The translations under genes and the position numbers were made by a program. A DNA stretch of 64,000 bases from Laburnicola sp. R22_1 (Eukaryota; Ascomycota; Dothideomycetes; Pleosporales; Didymosphaeriaceae), in the NCBI GenBank assembly GCA_014281115.1, contig JACONQ010000002.1, positions 4,092,001 through 4,156,000 on the forward strand. Reading direction: 5' to 3'. Under the pieces are notes generated by a model that did not search any database, was not told where the DNA came from, and saw nothing but the letters and a program-made list of their open reading frames with translations. This document shows, in pieces, positions 1 through 11,371 of this stretch. Each line of letters opens with the position of its first letter. Position 1 is the first letter of the stretch.

Positions 1-664
1 CCTTCAACCTCTATAAAATGTCCATCTCCACACCAGACAACAGGTGCAGCGCCACATCGTCACTCCCTCCCTCCCTCCCCCAACCCCAGAATAACCAAAA
101 ATTAAACCAAAATGAAAAGAAAACAAGCCCAACTAAAAGAACCGAAAGCAAGCAAATAGAAATTACAACTCGTCTGTCTGTGTGCCCAAATCAATGCTGC
201 TGCTGCTGCTACTGCTACTGCTACAGCAATTTCTCAGCCCCTTCCGTCTTCTCCATTAAACAACTCCTCAAGTTGAAAACACCCCGCTTGCTTGCCTGCT
301 TGCCACCAAAAAAAAGAAAAAAAAAGAAGAAGTTCCAAAACAAAAACGCCCATCTCATGCAAATATTAATCCTCCAATGTCGCTTGCGCACGCTCGCACG
401 CACTGACGGACTGGACTGGCCACAAAATAAACAGGAGCTACTCCCATTGAAGATGATGCCAGAAAAAAAAGATGAGTGTTGTGCAACTTGGCATAGCAGG
501 TCCACATCTTACACAGCGCTTCCGCCTTTCCGCCCCCTTTCTCGTTCCAGCGGCAAATTCCTCCATAGAAATGTGCCCACAACGCATAGTCAATGTGTCC
601 GCCACGCATAGACAAACAATGTCTTTCAAAAATGGCGTAATCAGCTCACACGCGCTGCCCATTG
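1..664. other. Gene-free 3' flank of the kinase gene
   Basis: No supportable gene is seen here. The stretch lies downstream of the kinase stop codon on the minus strand, so it should hold that gene's 3' UTR. It contains a short imperfect CTG/CTA run around 196-226 and purine-rich A-tracts around 307-330. Overlapping open frames in all directions are low-complexity and have no family resemblance. Confidence 0.6.
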
Positions 665-3600
665 TTACCGGTCCTCTCTTCCCCTCTGTCTTCCCATTCT
701 TCTGAAGAAGTCCATCACTCTCTTCGAGCTGCCACTCGACCCCTTGTTCGCCCCACCCTCATCATAGGCATCTGCAAATTTTCTGCTCTTCTGCAAGACA
801 CCCTTCCTCTGCTGTTCTTGTGGCACCTCGCCACCCATTCCCGGCGGATATTGCGGACGGTGACTCTGGTTGTGGCTCGGCATCTGAGCCACGGGCTCAC
901 TGGCTTCGGAATCATTTCTGTGATGACGGTAAGGTCGGTTGGCGTTCGAGGGGTGGGGTTCTCGTGGACCTGGAAATTTGTCATCGCCAACAGGGGGAGA
1001 AGCGTAGTCGAACTGGGTCTGGTTTGGGGGAGCCGAAGCCGGTCCACCGCGTCTGTCGTGGTGGCCATCGTAGGCAGCTGGAACGTTGCTTTCCGTGGTG
1101 CTCTGACTAGGAGACCGGGAACCCCCTCGTCCATGGGCCATACCGCCAGGACGGGAACCGGCTCGCGGGCGATTAGAAGCAGTTGTTGAGCCGCGGCGTT
1201 CCGAATGTGTTGTGGCCGGCATACTTTCTCTATGGTTCGAGGTAAAGGTCTTTGATAATGATGAAGGCAGCAATGAGAATCGGCGCGAGGATTTGCCCGT
1301 GTTGTTGGAGTCATTAGTAGGTTTACGCGAAAAGCCAAAAGACGTTCGCCGGCTCGACTCGGTGCTCTGTCGGGGCATCGGATCATTGACAATGGACCCA
1401 GGCATAGAGGTGGGAGGGTAAAATTTTTGCTGCCTGTTTTCGTACGTGTAGTTCGAGTTTTGGGAGATGGAAGATTCCTTGGGATCTTGCGTGTAAGACG
1501 GTTGACGGTTCGAAAACATCGACGTCACCCTACCCAAGGTCTCACTAACCGTGTTCGAGCGCTTGTGTCCCTTGGATTCAGCTTGAAGCGATTGCACTCG
1601 CTGGGAGCTGGGTTGGCCAATGCTCGGCTGACCCATGTTTGCATCGCCTTGTGCTATCGGTCCCGAGATAGAATATTGTTTGCCCTTTGGCTGGGAAAAC
1701 CGGCCCTCCACATTGGTTTGAGCAACAGTCGCAGTGGCAGGCTGACTGTATGAGTTCCCCCTTGATGGCAAGCGCGAGTTTGCACCCAGTGTTCCGCCTG
1801 TTGAAGGACGCGCCGCGGATGTGGCAGGCATCGTACCAAAAGCATTATAATCTGAAACAGATCTCTGAGGTTCTCGTCCTGGTCGCGATGGGGCGGCTGA
1901 ACGGTTTGAACGAGCATTGTAGCCGTCTGTAGCGGGTACCTCAGTCGGGCCTGAATCCTTGACACGAGATTTCGAAGCAGTCGCAGGAGCCGTCGGGGGT
2001 GATGCCTCGCCTCGAACGGTCTGTGATTGAGGAGCCACATATTCGACCTGAACGGTCCGGCGCTTGTCATTGCGCTCCTTCTTGGGCTTGTCGGACGGTT
2101 GCTGGTTGATCTGTTCACGCTTGGCGGTGAGGCCACCGTGCACGGGGGTGACAGCAGTATGCGGTTTCCCTGGTTCGCGAACAGAAGCACTTCTGGCGAG
2201 AGTCGGCGGAGCTTCAAGGGGATCTTCTGGATCAAGTTTTAGTACTGAATGCTTACGATTAGGACAACCTGGGCACGTACTATTAATCGTTGATGCTTTT
2301 TGGGCGTCGTTCGAGTTGGTGGTACTCGACGTGATAAAGCTGACCACGTGGGCGTAATCACTGAGCCAGCTGTGCCGAGCGACCTCGAACAGGTCCGCAC
2401 GTTTTCTTGGGTCTGGTACGAGTATGCGCTTCAGCAGGTCGCGGGCATGCGGTGTAACGTATTCGGGGAATGTGAGCGGCGTAGACACAATGTACTTGTA
2501 GAGGAGATTGATGTTGTCGCCTTCGGGATTGGCTGGGTCGTCGTCGAACGGTAAGTAACCAGCCAGCATGGCATACTGCACCCGGTTAGATTGTACACCC
2601 AAAGTACTGGTAAGAGACTCACTAGGATTACACCGCAACTCCACACGTCCACTTTGCGGCCGGTGTACAAAGAGTCGCTGACAACCAGCTCGGGCGCTGC
2701 ATAACACGGACTACCACAGCTGGTCTGCATGAGATCGCCTCGGCGGGTTCCATCTGTTCCTTCGAGCCCCATGGCCTTGATAAACTCTTTGTTGCTCAGG
2801 TTAAACTCAATCTCCTCTCCTAGCTCGTCATTGGCGTCGAAGGTATTGGCGAAGCCGAAATCCGTAATGATGATATTCCGGTTGCGGTCGAGTAGCAGAT
2901 TCTCAAGCTTCAAATCTCGATGGACGATGCCCTTCTTGTGCAGGTAGCCCACACCGGAGATGAGCTGGGCAAACAGCCTACGTGCCGCGTTGTCCTTTAG
3001 GTACCTATGGTTGAGAATATAGTCAAAAAGCTCGCCGCCTGAGGCATACTCCAAAATGATACCGATATGTCGCTCCGTCTCCACCATCTCGTGCAGGCGC
3101 ACAATGTTCGGATGCTCGAGCCCGCGTAGAATCTGGATCTCGCGGTAGATCTTCTGCAAGCGGTTTGCGTTACCGCCCAATGTTTCCCTTCTGATCAACT
3201 TGATAGCAACCTCGACGCTGCTGTCTTTTTTCCAGCCCATCTTGACCTTGCCAAACTCACCCTCGCCGAGCGTCTGTCCCAAGATGTAGTTGCCGAATCG
3301 TGAGCGCTTTGCAGAGCCACCGGAGTGGTCCTGACGGCTCCTGCCTGCGCCCCTTCCTCCGTCGTCAACACCCTCGCTGCCGACGAGGCTGAGGCCAGTT
3401 GTCGGAGTGGCATTAGCGCCCGATGTGGCGGGAATTGCCTCTGCTTGCCGTGCCTGCTCGCGGGCAATGTCTTCCTGGGGGTCTGCCACGACGATTCTGT
3501 TGATCACGGTGCTCTCTTCACGGGGCAGGTTCGTGCCAGTCGGGGGCTGGCCGACTGCGGACGCAGAGCGGCTATGCGGGAGGTGCGCTGGGGGAGGACG

Positions 3601-3999
3601 CGATCTGCTGGCGCTCCCTTGCTGACGCGGGCTCTCCTTGGCTTTTCTACGCGATTGGGAGGCCTCCTGTGCAGCCCGGGGGGTGGCCGGGCTGGACTGG
3701 TTGCGATGCGACGAGGTGCGCGGCGGAGGCATGGGGCCGCCTGCGGTGGTGACGGCGGCCGTCGCCATCTGGGGCGATGGGTGGGACGACGAGGTGGCGG
3801 GGTGGGCGCGGGGGGCGTTCAGGGCCGAGCTGGGTGCAGGTTGTGGGGAGTTGTGAGCCTGGGGTGTCGTCGGTGTGTTGGGCCCATGTCGCGGGGGCTT
3901 TCTCGACGACTCGGGCGAGGTGGGCGGCTGCTGGGCGTAGTACTGCTGTGCATGCGGCGGCTGTGACGGCGGGTACGGGCGGTTTGCTATGGCGGACAT
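665..3999 (-). CDS. KIN4: Kin4/Frk1-type serine/threonine protein kinase
   Basis: This predicts a 1095-residue protein kinase from two exons (3999-2623 and 2575-665) with a 47-bp intron at 2576-2622; joining them restores kinase subdomain IX. The N-terminal ~230 residues are Pro/Ser-rich and look disordered. The kinase domain follows, with glycine loop GEGEFGKV, catalytic Lys in VAIKLIRRE, HRDLKLENLL, DFGFAN and CYAAPE. An insert between DFG and APE and the YAMLAGYLPFDDDPANPEG stretch are typical of fungal Kin4 orthologues. The C-terminal ~500 residues are Ser/Asn/Pro-rich and end in a basic FFRRMGRQRGRE-like tail. In yeast, Kin4 acts in the spindle position checkpoint and Frk1 is its paralogue; that role here is inferred from family. 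The ATG at 3999 was chosen because upstream in-frame codons are non-ATG and the MxxxxxRPYPPS start is what I recall for orthologues. Confidence 0.93.
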
Positions 4000-5777
4000 G
4001 GAGGCGGGCGAGGAGGAGCGGCGTGTCGTGCCTGCGGTGTTGACAGCCAGGCGCGGCAGGACAAGCACGCAACGGGGCTAGCAATTCTTTCAGGCACTGG
4101 GCCAAGTGGGTCGCGGGCTCCTCGCAGCGCAGCGCAGCGCGTCGACGCAGGCCAATCCCGCTGCCGGTGGCTCGGAGCGGTGCACACTCGAGCTGCGGCT
4201 GCGCGCAATGGCAATGGCTGGGCGAGGCAATGGGCGACGGGCGACTCGGGGCGAGGGCGTGAGCGGCGGGCCTTCACATGCACGGGCGGGCAGGCGGTGA
4301 ATGCGATAGCGAGCGGCGGCCTCAGGCTCGGGCGGTGCGTCTGGCGGGCAACGAGTGGCAGAGCCTAGCTCAACGGTCGCGGCGACGGGGAGCTCGACGT
4401 CTCTCGAGAGCCTTTGGACGGCGAGTCTGTCTGGGTGGCAGCGGGACGTGAGCGAAGGAGCAGGCGCGGGACGGCCGCAGGTGGACATGGCCTCTAATCT
4501 CGCTACTTCAAAAGGGGATGCCGGCATTACACAGGATATTTTCAGCTCCCTCCAGACTCATGCTCATCATTCACGGACGCTGCCGCCGGCGCGCTGGCGC
4601 ATCGCTCCCTGTGTCGGCAGGCCCCTCCCCGGCACACGGTGCGATGATGCTCGACTCGACCCGAGCACAGAGCCGCAGACCGTGACGCTGGACGAGTTGC
4701 TGCATCTCACTTGTCCTCTATATGGAAGGCTGCCGCTACCTTGTCCTGGACGGAAGGGGCTGCCCTGATCAGCAGCCATGTTGCCTCCTCTCCGCAGCCA
4801 CTTCAGTCTGCAAGCGTCGCCCTTTGGGGCCGTGCGAGGTGGTAGCATGTTTCAGACGCACGCGCCATCCCGGCGCGCGAAGTGCAGTACATACTACACA
4901 GGTGTGCCCTTGTGCCTTTATCGTCACCATCCTCATCATAATCAGCATCATCCTTATCATCATCGGCGGCATCTGTCGCGTGCGCTCGACAACAGCCGTG
5001 TTGAATCTTCACGATGCACATGGACGAAAGTGCTGGTGATATCGCCCATGGCTCCTCTTGCTAGCCCCCTTCTAGCGTTGCCATGGAGCCGTTGACAGCT
5101 GTCACCTCACCTGGCCGCTGAGTACTGTAAACAACAACATGTCTCGCCATCAAATGGCCATGGCGTGGCGTAACGAGCGCCTCGTCTGTGGAAATCATCC
5201 ACAACAACAACAACAACAACAACAAACATCGGCCCCCCTGAAGAGCACACCCTCGGTCTGCAAGGCAGCAAGGCTGCAAGGGGTCCACCCTGCATTTCCC
5301 ACCGTTTGCCAAGCACCGCCCGCATCCGATGACGCGCATCGTGCTCGCTCTCCTTGCAACACTACTGACGTATAAATGCTAATTCTCACCCCCGGGCCGG
5401 GATGTTGTGTCTTACTTGTGAAATGCTAGTGAAGCCGGCCGGAACTCTACAATTGCCTTTTCCTAGGCCAACGCCAATAGCGCCGGGCGGATAGGTTGCG
5501 GAAATTATACCGGCGCTTACCTCACGTGGCCTGCAGATCCACCTTTTCCGCCCGGCACTCTTTAGCTTCAGAGCTTCGTCCAACCCACAGAACCTAGGAA
5601 CACATGGACGCCCGGGGAAAGCATTGCATCATTGTCGCATCATCGCATGGCATTGATTGAATTTCGTCGTGGGAGATTTGGACCTCACAATCTGACCTTG
5701 AATCTCTCATCTACAAACTCTTGTCCTGTGGCTGAACATTTCCTGTCGTTCGTTGCCGCGCGACCCTGGGGCCTCGT
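4000..5777. other. Intergenic region, kinase promoter side
   Basis: No convincing gene is seen. About 1.8 kb separates the kinase start codon from the stop codon of the next minus-strand gene, so it must hold the kinase promoter and 5' UTR and the neighbour's 3' UTR. The half next to the kinase is GC-rich; a (CAA)n run of about seven units lies at 5203-5225. The open frames here are short and compositionally biased. Confidence 0.5.
5203..5225. repeat. (CAA)n microsatellite
   Basis: About seven tandem CAA triplets are read directly in the sequence. They lie in intergenic DNA between the kinase and the oxidoreductase gene. Confidence 0.9.
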
Positions 5778-7671
5778 TTACATCTCGATCTGAGAAGGCA
5801 CACCAACTTCGAGAATATCGACGCCTTTCTGCAACTCGCTCTTCTGGGGCATCTTGCCTCTTCGCATCAATTCTGCCGCTTGAGTCATGTAGGGGTCTTT
5901 CATCATGGACGCCACCGCCACCACCTCTTCCCCTTGGGTATAGTATGCCACAAAGGAAGGCTTCTCTGTATCACCCTGGATAATCACATCGTCGTATCCA
6001 CCAACAGTGTTTCCGCAGTACCGCAGCTGGGAGCCGAGGGCGGACCAGAAAACCGGAATAAACGGCTTGGGCTTCGAACCTGGGTTGTTGATGGTGTTGG
6101 CGACCGATCGACCGGCGTTCTGTGCCACGTTCCAATGCTCGATCCTAATGGGAGAACCATTGCCACCAGGGCCGTGGTAAGGGTAGGTCGCGATATCGCC
6201 AATTGCGAACACGTCGCTCAGGCCTTTGACTTCAAAAGCCTCGTTGGTGGCTAGAGAACCGTCTTTCTCCAGCTGCACCGCCGAATTGTCCTTCAAATAC
6301 TCGGTCGCAGGTGCGACACCCACACCTTCAATAACCAGATCGGCCTCCAGCGTGGTGCCGTCTTTGAGGTGGACAGCTCCAACTTTGGAAGAATCGCTCT
6401 TCGAAGGCGTGGCTTTGTCAACACTGGCACCCATCTTGAACTTGACACCATTCTTCTCTAGCAGCTCGCGAAAGATTTGGCCTACTTTCTTGCCCATGAC
6501 GCGTTCCATGGGAGCTTGAAATATCAGCAGTTGAAAGTGTATGATTGACACGCTGTACACTTACCGTCTTCCATACCCACGATTGTAACATCATTCTTCA
6601 TGCTGGCAAGGCAGTTGCCAACTTCCATTCCGATGAAGGAACTGCCAACGACGACAATCTTCTTGCCATTGTCGCCAACTGCTTTGACAATATTCTGCGC
6701 ATCTGGCAAGGCTCGAAGGAGGAAGACATTACCCAGATCTCCTTTTAGTCCGTCCAGGGGTAACCATCTCGGAGTGCCTCCTGTTGCCAGTACCAACTTC
6801 GTGTAGTCGTGTGTCTTTCCAGACTTGGTTGACACCTTCTTGCCCGAGAAATCCACACGCTCAACTTCGTCTTCGATCATGTCAATTGACGCGTCTTTGT
6901 AGAAGTCCGGCTGCCTCCACGCGGCTTTGGAGAGGTCTGCAAGCAATGCTTTCGATAGCTTGGTTCTGTCGATAGGACGATAGCCCTCTTTTGATAGTAC
7001 GGTAATAGCTCCTTTGTATCCGCCGCCTCGGAGGCCTTCGATTGCTCCGATCGTACCTGAGCCGCTGTGTATAGTCAGCACTGGATCCTGGTGTCATTGA
7101 TGAAACATACCCTCCCACAACCAAGACTTTGTCATTGCCCGATGCCGAACATTTGATATTCAAAAACCTCCTGTTTGCCTTGATCGTATCTTCATCAGCC
7201 TTGACATAGACAGCGCCGTCCCGCTCAAACACTTCGTATTTAGCCAGTGGGTCAAGCGCTGGCGCATCTTCGACGTCTCCTGTGGACACCTTGAAGCACG
7301 CTTGGCGGGTTAGCGCAAGCACTCGGTCGCAAGGGAGAGAACGTACCGCCGTGCCACGGACACGTCAATCGACCCTCTGGAGTAAGTACGCCCTTCGCGA
7401 GTGGCGCGCCATAGTGCGTGCAGTTGGCCGAAGTGGCGTGAATCTGGTCCTGGATCTTCAAAATAAGGGCCTTTCCGCCCTCAATGCCTTCTAATTCGAC
7501 CTCCTGTTTGTCTCCATTCTTCAAACTCAGAGACGTCAATCCCTTGACTTTAAACTCCTGCGTCATGGCTCTTGCAGTAGTTGCGAATGTAGATGTCCTT
7601 AGGTTTGGTTGCAATCGGGTGTGGAACTTGGTGGAGCTTCGGAAAGGGTTGAGGATGCGTAGCGACTGCAT
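5778..7671 (-). CDS. Rieske-AIF type NADH-dependent flavoprotein oxidoreductase (AIFM3-like)
   Basis: Four exons (7671-7347, 7300-7111, 7064-6565, 6514-5778; introns of 46, 46 and 50 bp) give a 583-residue protein. The first ~35 residues are rich in Arg/Ser/Thr with few acidic residues and look like a mitochondrial presequence. A Rieske [2Fe-2S] domain follows, with ligands in ANCTHYGAPL and CPWHG. Next comes a two-dinucleotide-fold reductase: FAD loop VVGGGSGT, NAD(P)H loop VVVGSSFIGME, and a second FAD motif VFAIGDIATYPY. The order Rieske, Pyr_redox_2, C-terminal reductase domain matches vertebrate AIFM3 and fungal AIF-like proteins, which are about 550-600 residues. Expected activity is electron transfer from NADH through FAD to the Fe-S centre; the acceptor is unknown. 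The ATG at 7671 is the first true ATG in frame. Confidence 0.92.
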
Positions 7672-9041
7672 GAAAGGAAGCAGGAAGGAGAAAGAGAGAT
7701 GCACGACGTTTGCACCTTCACTCGAGGGCGACCCCGCTGACAGCTACATCTTTACATAACTTATCATTGGTGGCCGGAGTTTTGACGTCATGAATCGCGT
7801 TCTCGGCAATTAGCTCGGTGCAGGTGCTCTGTGCTCCACCCCCTCGGTAACCTCCGTCCACATCCAACGACTATACTCTCGACTTGCTCGTGACTTTACG
7901 CGCCAAACTAACAATCGGTCCTGCAAGCTTAGGAAGTCGGGCCAGGCGCACGGGGCTGCACCCCTCAGCAGCGAGGCGGAAAAGCGGAGACAGCCTGGGG
8001 TGAACTGTCCTACGCTATCTCGACGCAAAACACTCCATATCAGAAGAAGGAAAGAGAGCTGCTGTACCTTCCATATATCTGCTATTGATAGGGAGTTGGA
8101 GTTCTTTAAGGTTTTGGAAGCTTTTATGTTTGGGCATGGTGCCCTCTCGTGAGAGGGCTCGCGGTGGCCATCAAAAACGCGAAGTTTGTTGAAGATTGGT
8201 ATTCGGCCTTTCCCCCAAACAACAAGACGAAAGAGGAAGTTGGTTGATTTAAAATGTGACGAAGGCGTCGCCGCGTACACCATAGAGGTGGTGCTGCTTG
8301 GCAGCCTACACCATGCACCTTTCAAGCATGCGCAGTTGAATGCTAAGTTGAATGCTACAGCACCAAGTCAAAAGTTTGGAGACAGTATTGTGTGTCGTAG
8401 GATAACTCAGTTCACTTGCCCTTAGATCCGGAGTTCGCGTTCTCGCCAGAGAGCTACAACACTGAATTCTCTTACCGCTTTTCGGCTGCGAGCTGCAAGC
8501 CCAAACCCTACAAGTCAACCCAATAGTTATTAGTACCCATACCTAATTTGCCCATCCCGCATCAATAGTCACCACATAATCGTTGCACCAGCAAGGACCA
8601 GTCGCCTGGAGCCTTTTTGTTGTTGGCCCGCCTGAAGCAGATCGATTGCTTTTGGACCCGCGATTGGGCGATGCGGCTGCACCCCAAGAAATAATTCGTG
8701 TCCGATGCCAAGGCCCAGACAGCCAACAATACACCTGGGAAGTATAGTTAAGGACGTCAGCCAAAGGCAAACACACACGCACATAGTTTAGTTAATACAG
8801 CTAGAAGTAGCTCCTTAAAGGAAAGGCAGATGTGTTGGCTTAAGGAGCATCTTGGCATCGGACACGAATTACTTCATGGCGGTGGCACCTCTAGCCTCAA
8901 GCCTCAGCTGACAGCCTGGTGCCTAGCGTTCAGCTTTCCATGCCCTCAAAAACCGCAAGCTGGACGCCGGCGACCGTAGCGGTTCTCACTTGATAGGACT
9001 TTCTGTCGGTATCAAAAGTAGTTCTCATTCTCGCGATCTCG
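7672..9041. other. Intergenic region with an inverted-repeat element
   Basis: Divergent promoters of the oxidoreductase (-) and the Cys-rich membrane protein gene (+) must lie here. Apart from the 21-bp inverted repeat at 8692-8871, no gene is supported. A minus-strand open frame at 7810-8325 has no recognisable domain and begins inside repeat-like DNA, so I do not call it. Confidence 0.5.
8692..8871. mobile_element. Inverted-repeat element, possible short MITE
   Basis: A perfect 21-bp inverted repeat occupies 8692-8712 and 8851-8871. Similarity continues outward for about 10 bp at roughly 7 of 10 positions. The 180-bp unit carries no coding frame and also contains a small inner GCTCCTTAA/TTAAGGAGC hairpin near 8811-8848. 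I see no clear target-site duplication, so a non-autonomous transposon remnant is an inference. Confidence 0.5.
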
Positions 9042-9635
9042 ATGTCGTTAACCGTCACTCCGGCCCCACGCACGCGGCAAGCTCCTACGACTACGCAAGC
9101 CAGCACTTCTCAAGCGACGTGTACATGGGAAAATCATTGCCTGGGGGATTATTGCAGCAGCTTTGACGACTGCGATCACGACTGGGTTTGCGACAATGGA
9201 ACTTGCAGAACATGTTGTCTTACCCAGAGCGAGGCCGCCTCTTCTACGCCGAATTCTCCGGTGACGACCTCTTCGAGCTCTTCCTCCACCTCTACCCCCG
9301 AAGCATCGACTGGCAATCTGAAGACCGGTGCGGCCGTCGGGATTGGTGTTGGCAGTGTGGTCTTCCTGCTAATATGCGCCATCGGATTATACTGGATGTG
9401 TTTCCGGCGGAGAAAGAGGCGGGAAGCACAACCTGTTGAATTGATGAGCGCAGACCCTGCCTCTTATGGCGCAGGCAGGCCTGTTGCGGTCGGTCATCCG
9501 AAGGACTTATACCAGGCGAGGTCGTCTATACCAGAATTACCAACCCGAAATCCACCCGTTGAATTGTCCACTACGCAGCTTGTGGAGCTCGACGACAATT
9601 CGACTCCGAGACCGAAAGGGAAGACATCAGACTGA
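9042..9635 (+). CDS. Cys-rich single-pass membrane protein, function unknown
   Basis: A single exon codes for 197 residues. Residues ~27-60 form a cysteine-dense block (nine or more Cys, pattern around CLGDYCSSFDDCDHDWVC). A Ser/Thr-rich linker (~65-90) follows, then one hydrophobic helix (~97-118, GIGVGSVVFLLICAIGLYWM) stopped by a basic FRRRKRRE cluster, then a ~75-residue Pro/Ser-rich tail. The layout of Ser/Thr-rich ectodomain, one membrane span and short cytoplasmic tail resembles fungal Mid2/WSC-like surface sensors, but no named domain is seen. There is no obvious N-terminal signal peptide, so it may be a signal-anchor protein. The positive-inside rule places the Cys-rich part outside the cytoplasm. 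Confidence 0.8.
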   Translation: MSLTVTPAPRTRQAPTTTQASTSQATCTWENHCLGDYCSSFDDCDHDWVCDNGTCRTCCLTQSEAASSTPNSPVTTSSSSSSTSTPEASTGNLKTGAAVGIGVGSVVFLLICAIGLYWMCFRRRKRREAQPVELMSADPASYGAGRPVAVGHPKDLYQARSSIPELPTRNPPVELSTTQLVELDDNSTPRPKGKTSD

Positions 9636-11371
9636 GGGCGGTGGTGGGAAGTGGCCTCTTTTGGTACATTAAATAATGACGGGACCACGTGTGACTGGAG
9701 CGCGGCTGTCGGTTCGAACTGGATATAAAAAAGGTGGACTCTCGAGCAGTAGGATAGATGGGTGAACGTACGCAGTTGTTCGATTTACGAAAGAAGTCTT
9801 TGCTCACGATGACTTGAAGGTACCAGAACCATTCAAACACGTCTGCCATCGTTGTCACTTGCCGCAACTAAACTCAAGCTCCTTGACGGAGTAGTCTTTA
9901 CTTCGGATGCGTCGTAGGCGCTATGCAATAGCGTAGCTATGATTGCATAACCGCATGTCTGGTTTTATTTGCACGGCTCATAGTCACCATTTTCCTCCCG
10001 TTGGACCACGACATGATTTTTGAAAGTATGCTCCGAAGAGGAAGGAAGGGAGACCTACGGAGAGTGGGTTATGATAGTTATATTTCCTGGTGATCGTCTC
10101 GTTCCAATATACCGCGGATCGCTGAAGTTCTTGGGCAGTTCTACAAAAGTACTTTTTTTTGTGAACAAAGCTGCATCCCGCAACTATACTATGGTAAAAG
10201 GAAATCTAGCTATGACCTATTTTTCTGGGTACCAGCTCTGTGCAAGATATCTATCACATGAATACATCACGTGATCTGACTGTGAAGTGCCTGTGGGTCT
10301 CGGTCGAGACCGGATACAAAAGTACTTGTACCATGCAATCGTGAAGCTTATGTGATTAAAGGCCCCTTGCGGCATTGGCGGCACAAGGCGGGGTAGAGAC
10401 TAGAGCGTTCTGCTGATGTTATACTGTGCATGCCTAACATTGAAGCTTTGTTCCTGTGGTTACGACAATACCTAAGGTCATGAATCAATCGAGTATGATA
10501 ATTATCGATCTCTAACGACCATTCACCATGTACAAGGCACAACTTATCAAGTATTGGACTTGTTTGATTCTCTGGTGTCGAAATAATTATGCGGGTTGGC
10601 GTAGTGGGGAAGTGCAGTGGACCCCGCATTGACCCTCCGTCATCACCTGCAGTATCTATGTAATTCCAAGTTTGAGCTGCGGAGCTTCTTTCCTCTTATA
10701 CCCAAATACAGCCTCCGCGGAAGCTCTTCTGGCATGCACGGCTACCGAATCAAATCATTCTGGGCAGAGCCTCAATTTGATGATCACCCTGCACGCAATA
10801 TCCGTGTCTCCATCTTGTGGACAACCAAGAACTACCTGGTGGAGCTCCAATGTACTCCCAAGTCAACGTTTCTTGTTGGGCGATCGATTGTGTTAACCCC
10901 GCCACAACTGTCCGTACCGCCTCTAGTAGCAAGCTACATATGTACCCTCTACCCCTCTAACCTCCTTGAACCGGCCCCGGGGAGCCTGGAAGGATGATCT
11001 CCGGTACTCCCGCTCCATTCTTACGAATCCTGTCAATTCTGCAGCTATGCTCGGGAAGATGGCATGTTGAGGTGACCCAACTTACTCGCTTATGCATCAT
11101 GCAGATGCAACCGTTCCTTATCCATGCTCAAGGTCGTCATGATCTTCCTTTCTTCTTACTGTGGGGATCTTGGAGCGTGCGCAAGCTCGTGGTCAGGGTG
11201 TCGGTAACGCGCGCAGATATATTTCGCCCTGCTCGCAGTCATGATGGTCACCTAGAAACTGCGTATACCTCCGGATCCAACTGAGCGAAAACTTACCCAG
11301 TAGGGACTGTCAAGCTGAAGTCCCTCAGTTCCTAGAACGCAACCAATTTGGGAGCTTAGCCCCGAGCCAGA
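9636..11371. other. Gene-poor stretch before the GH31 relic
   Basis: No gene is supported over about 1.7 kb. Open frames (for example 10617-10997 on the plus strand) show neither a known domain nor conserved composition, and their starts are not ATG or are poorly placed. Composition is moderately AT-rich. The stretch may include ancestral promoter sequence of the decayed GH31 gene that begins at 11372. Confidence 0.5.

Noticed and set aside
7810..8325. 171-codon minus-strand open frame
   Set aside because: No domain, no signal or splice support, and located in intergenic DNA with repeat-like features.
8400..8470. Possible tRNA-like or conserved short block on the minus strand
   Set aside because: I could not fold a cloverleaf or find proper A and B boxes; no tRNA is called anywhere in the window.
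10617..10997. 126-codon plus-strand open frame
   Set aside because: Start is not ATG and nothing in it resembles a known protein.
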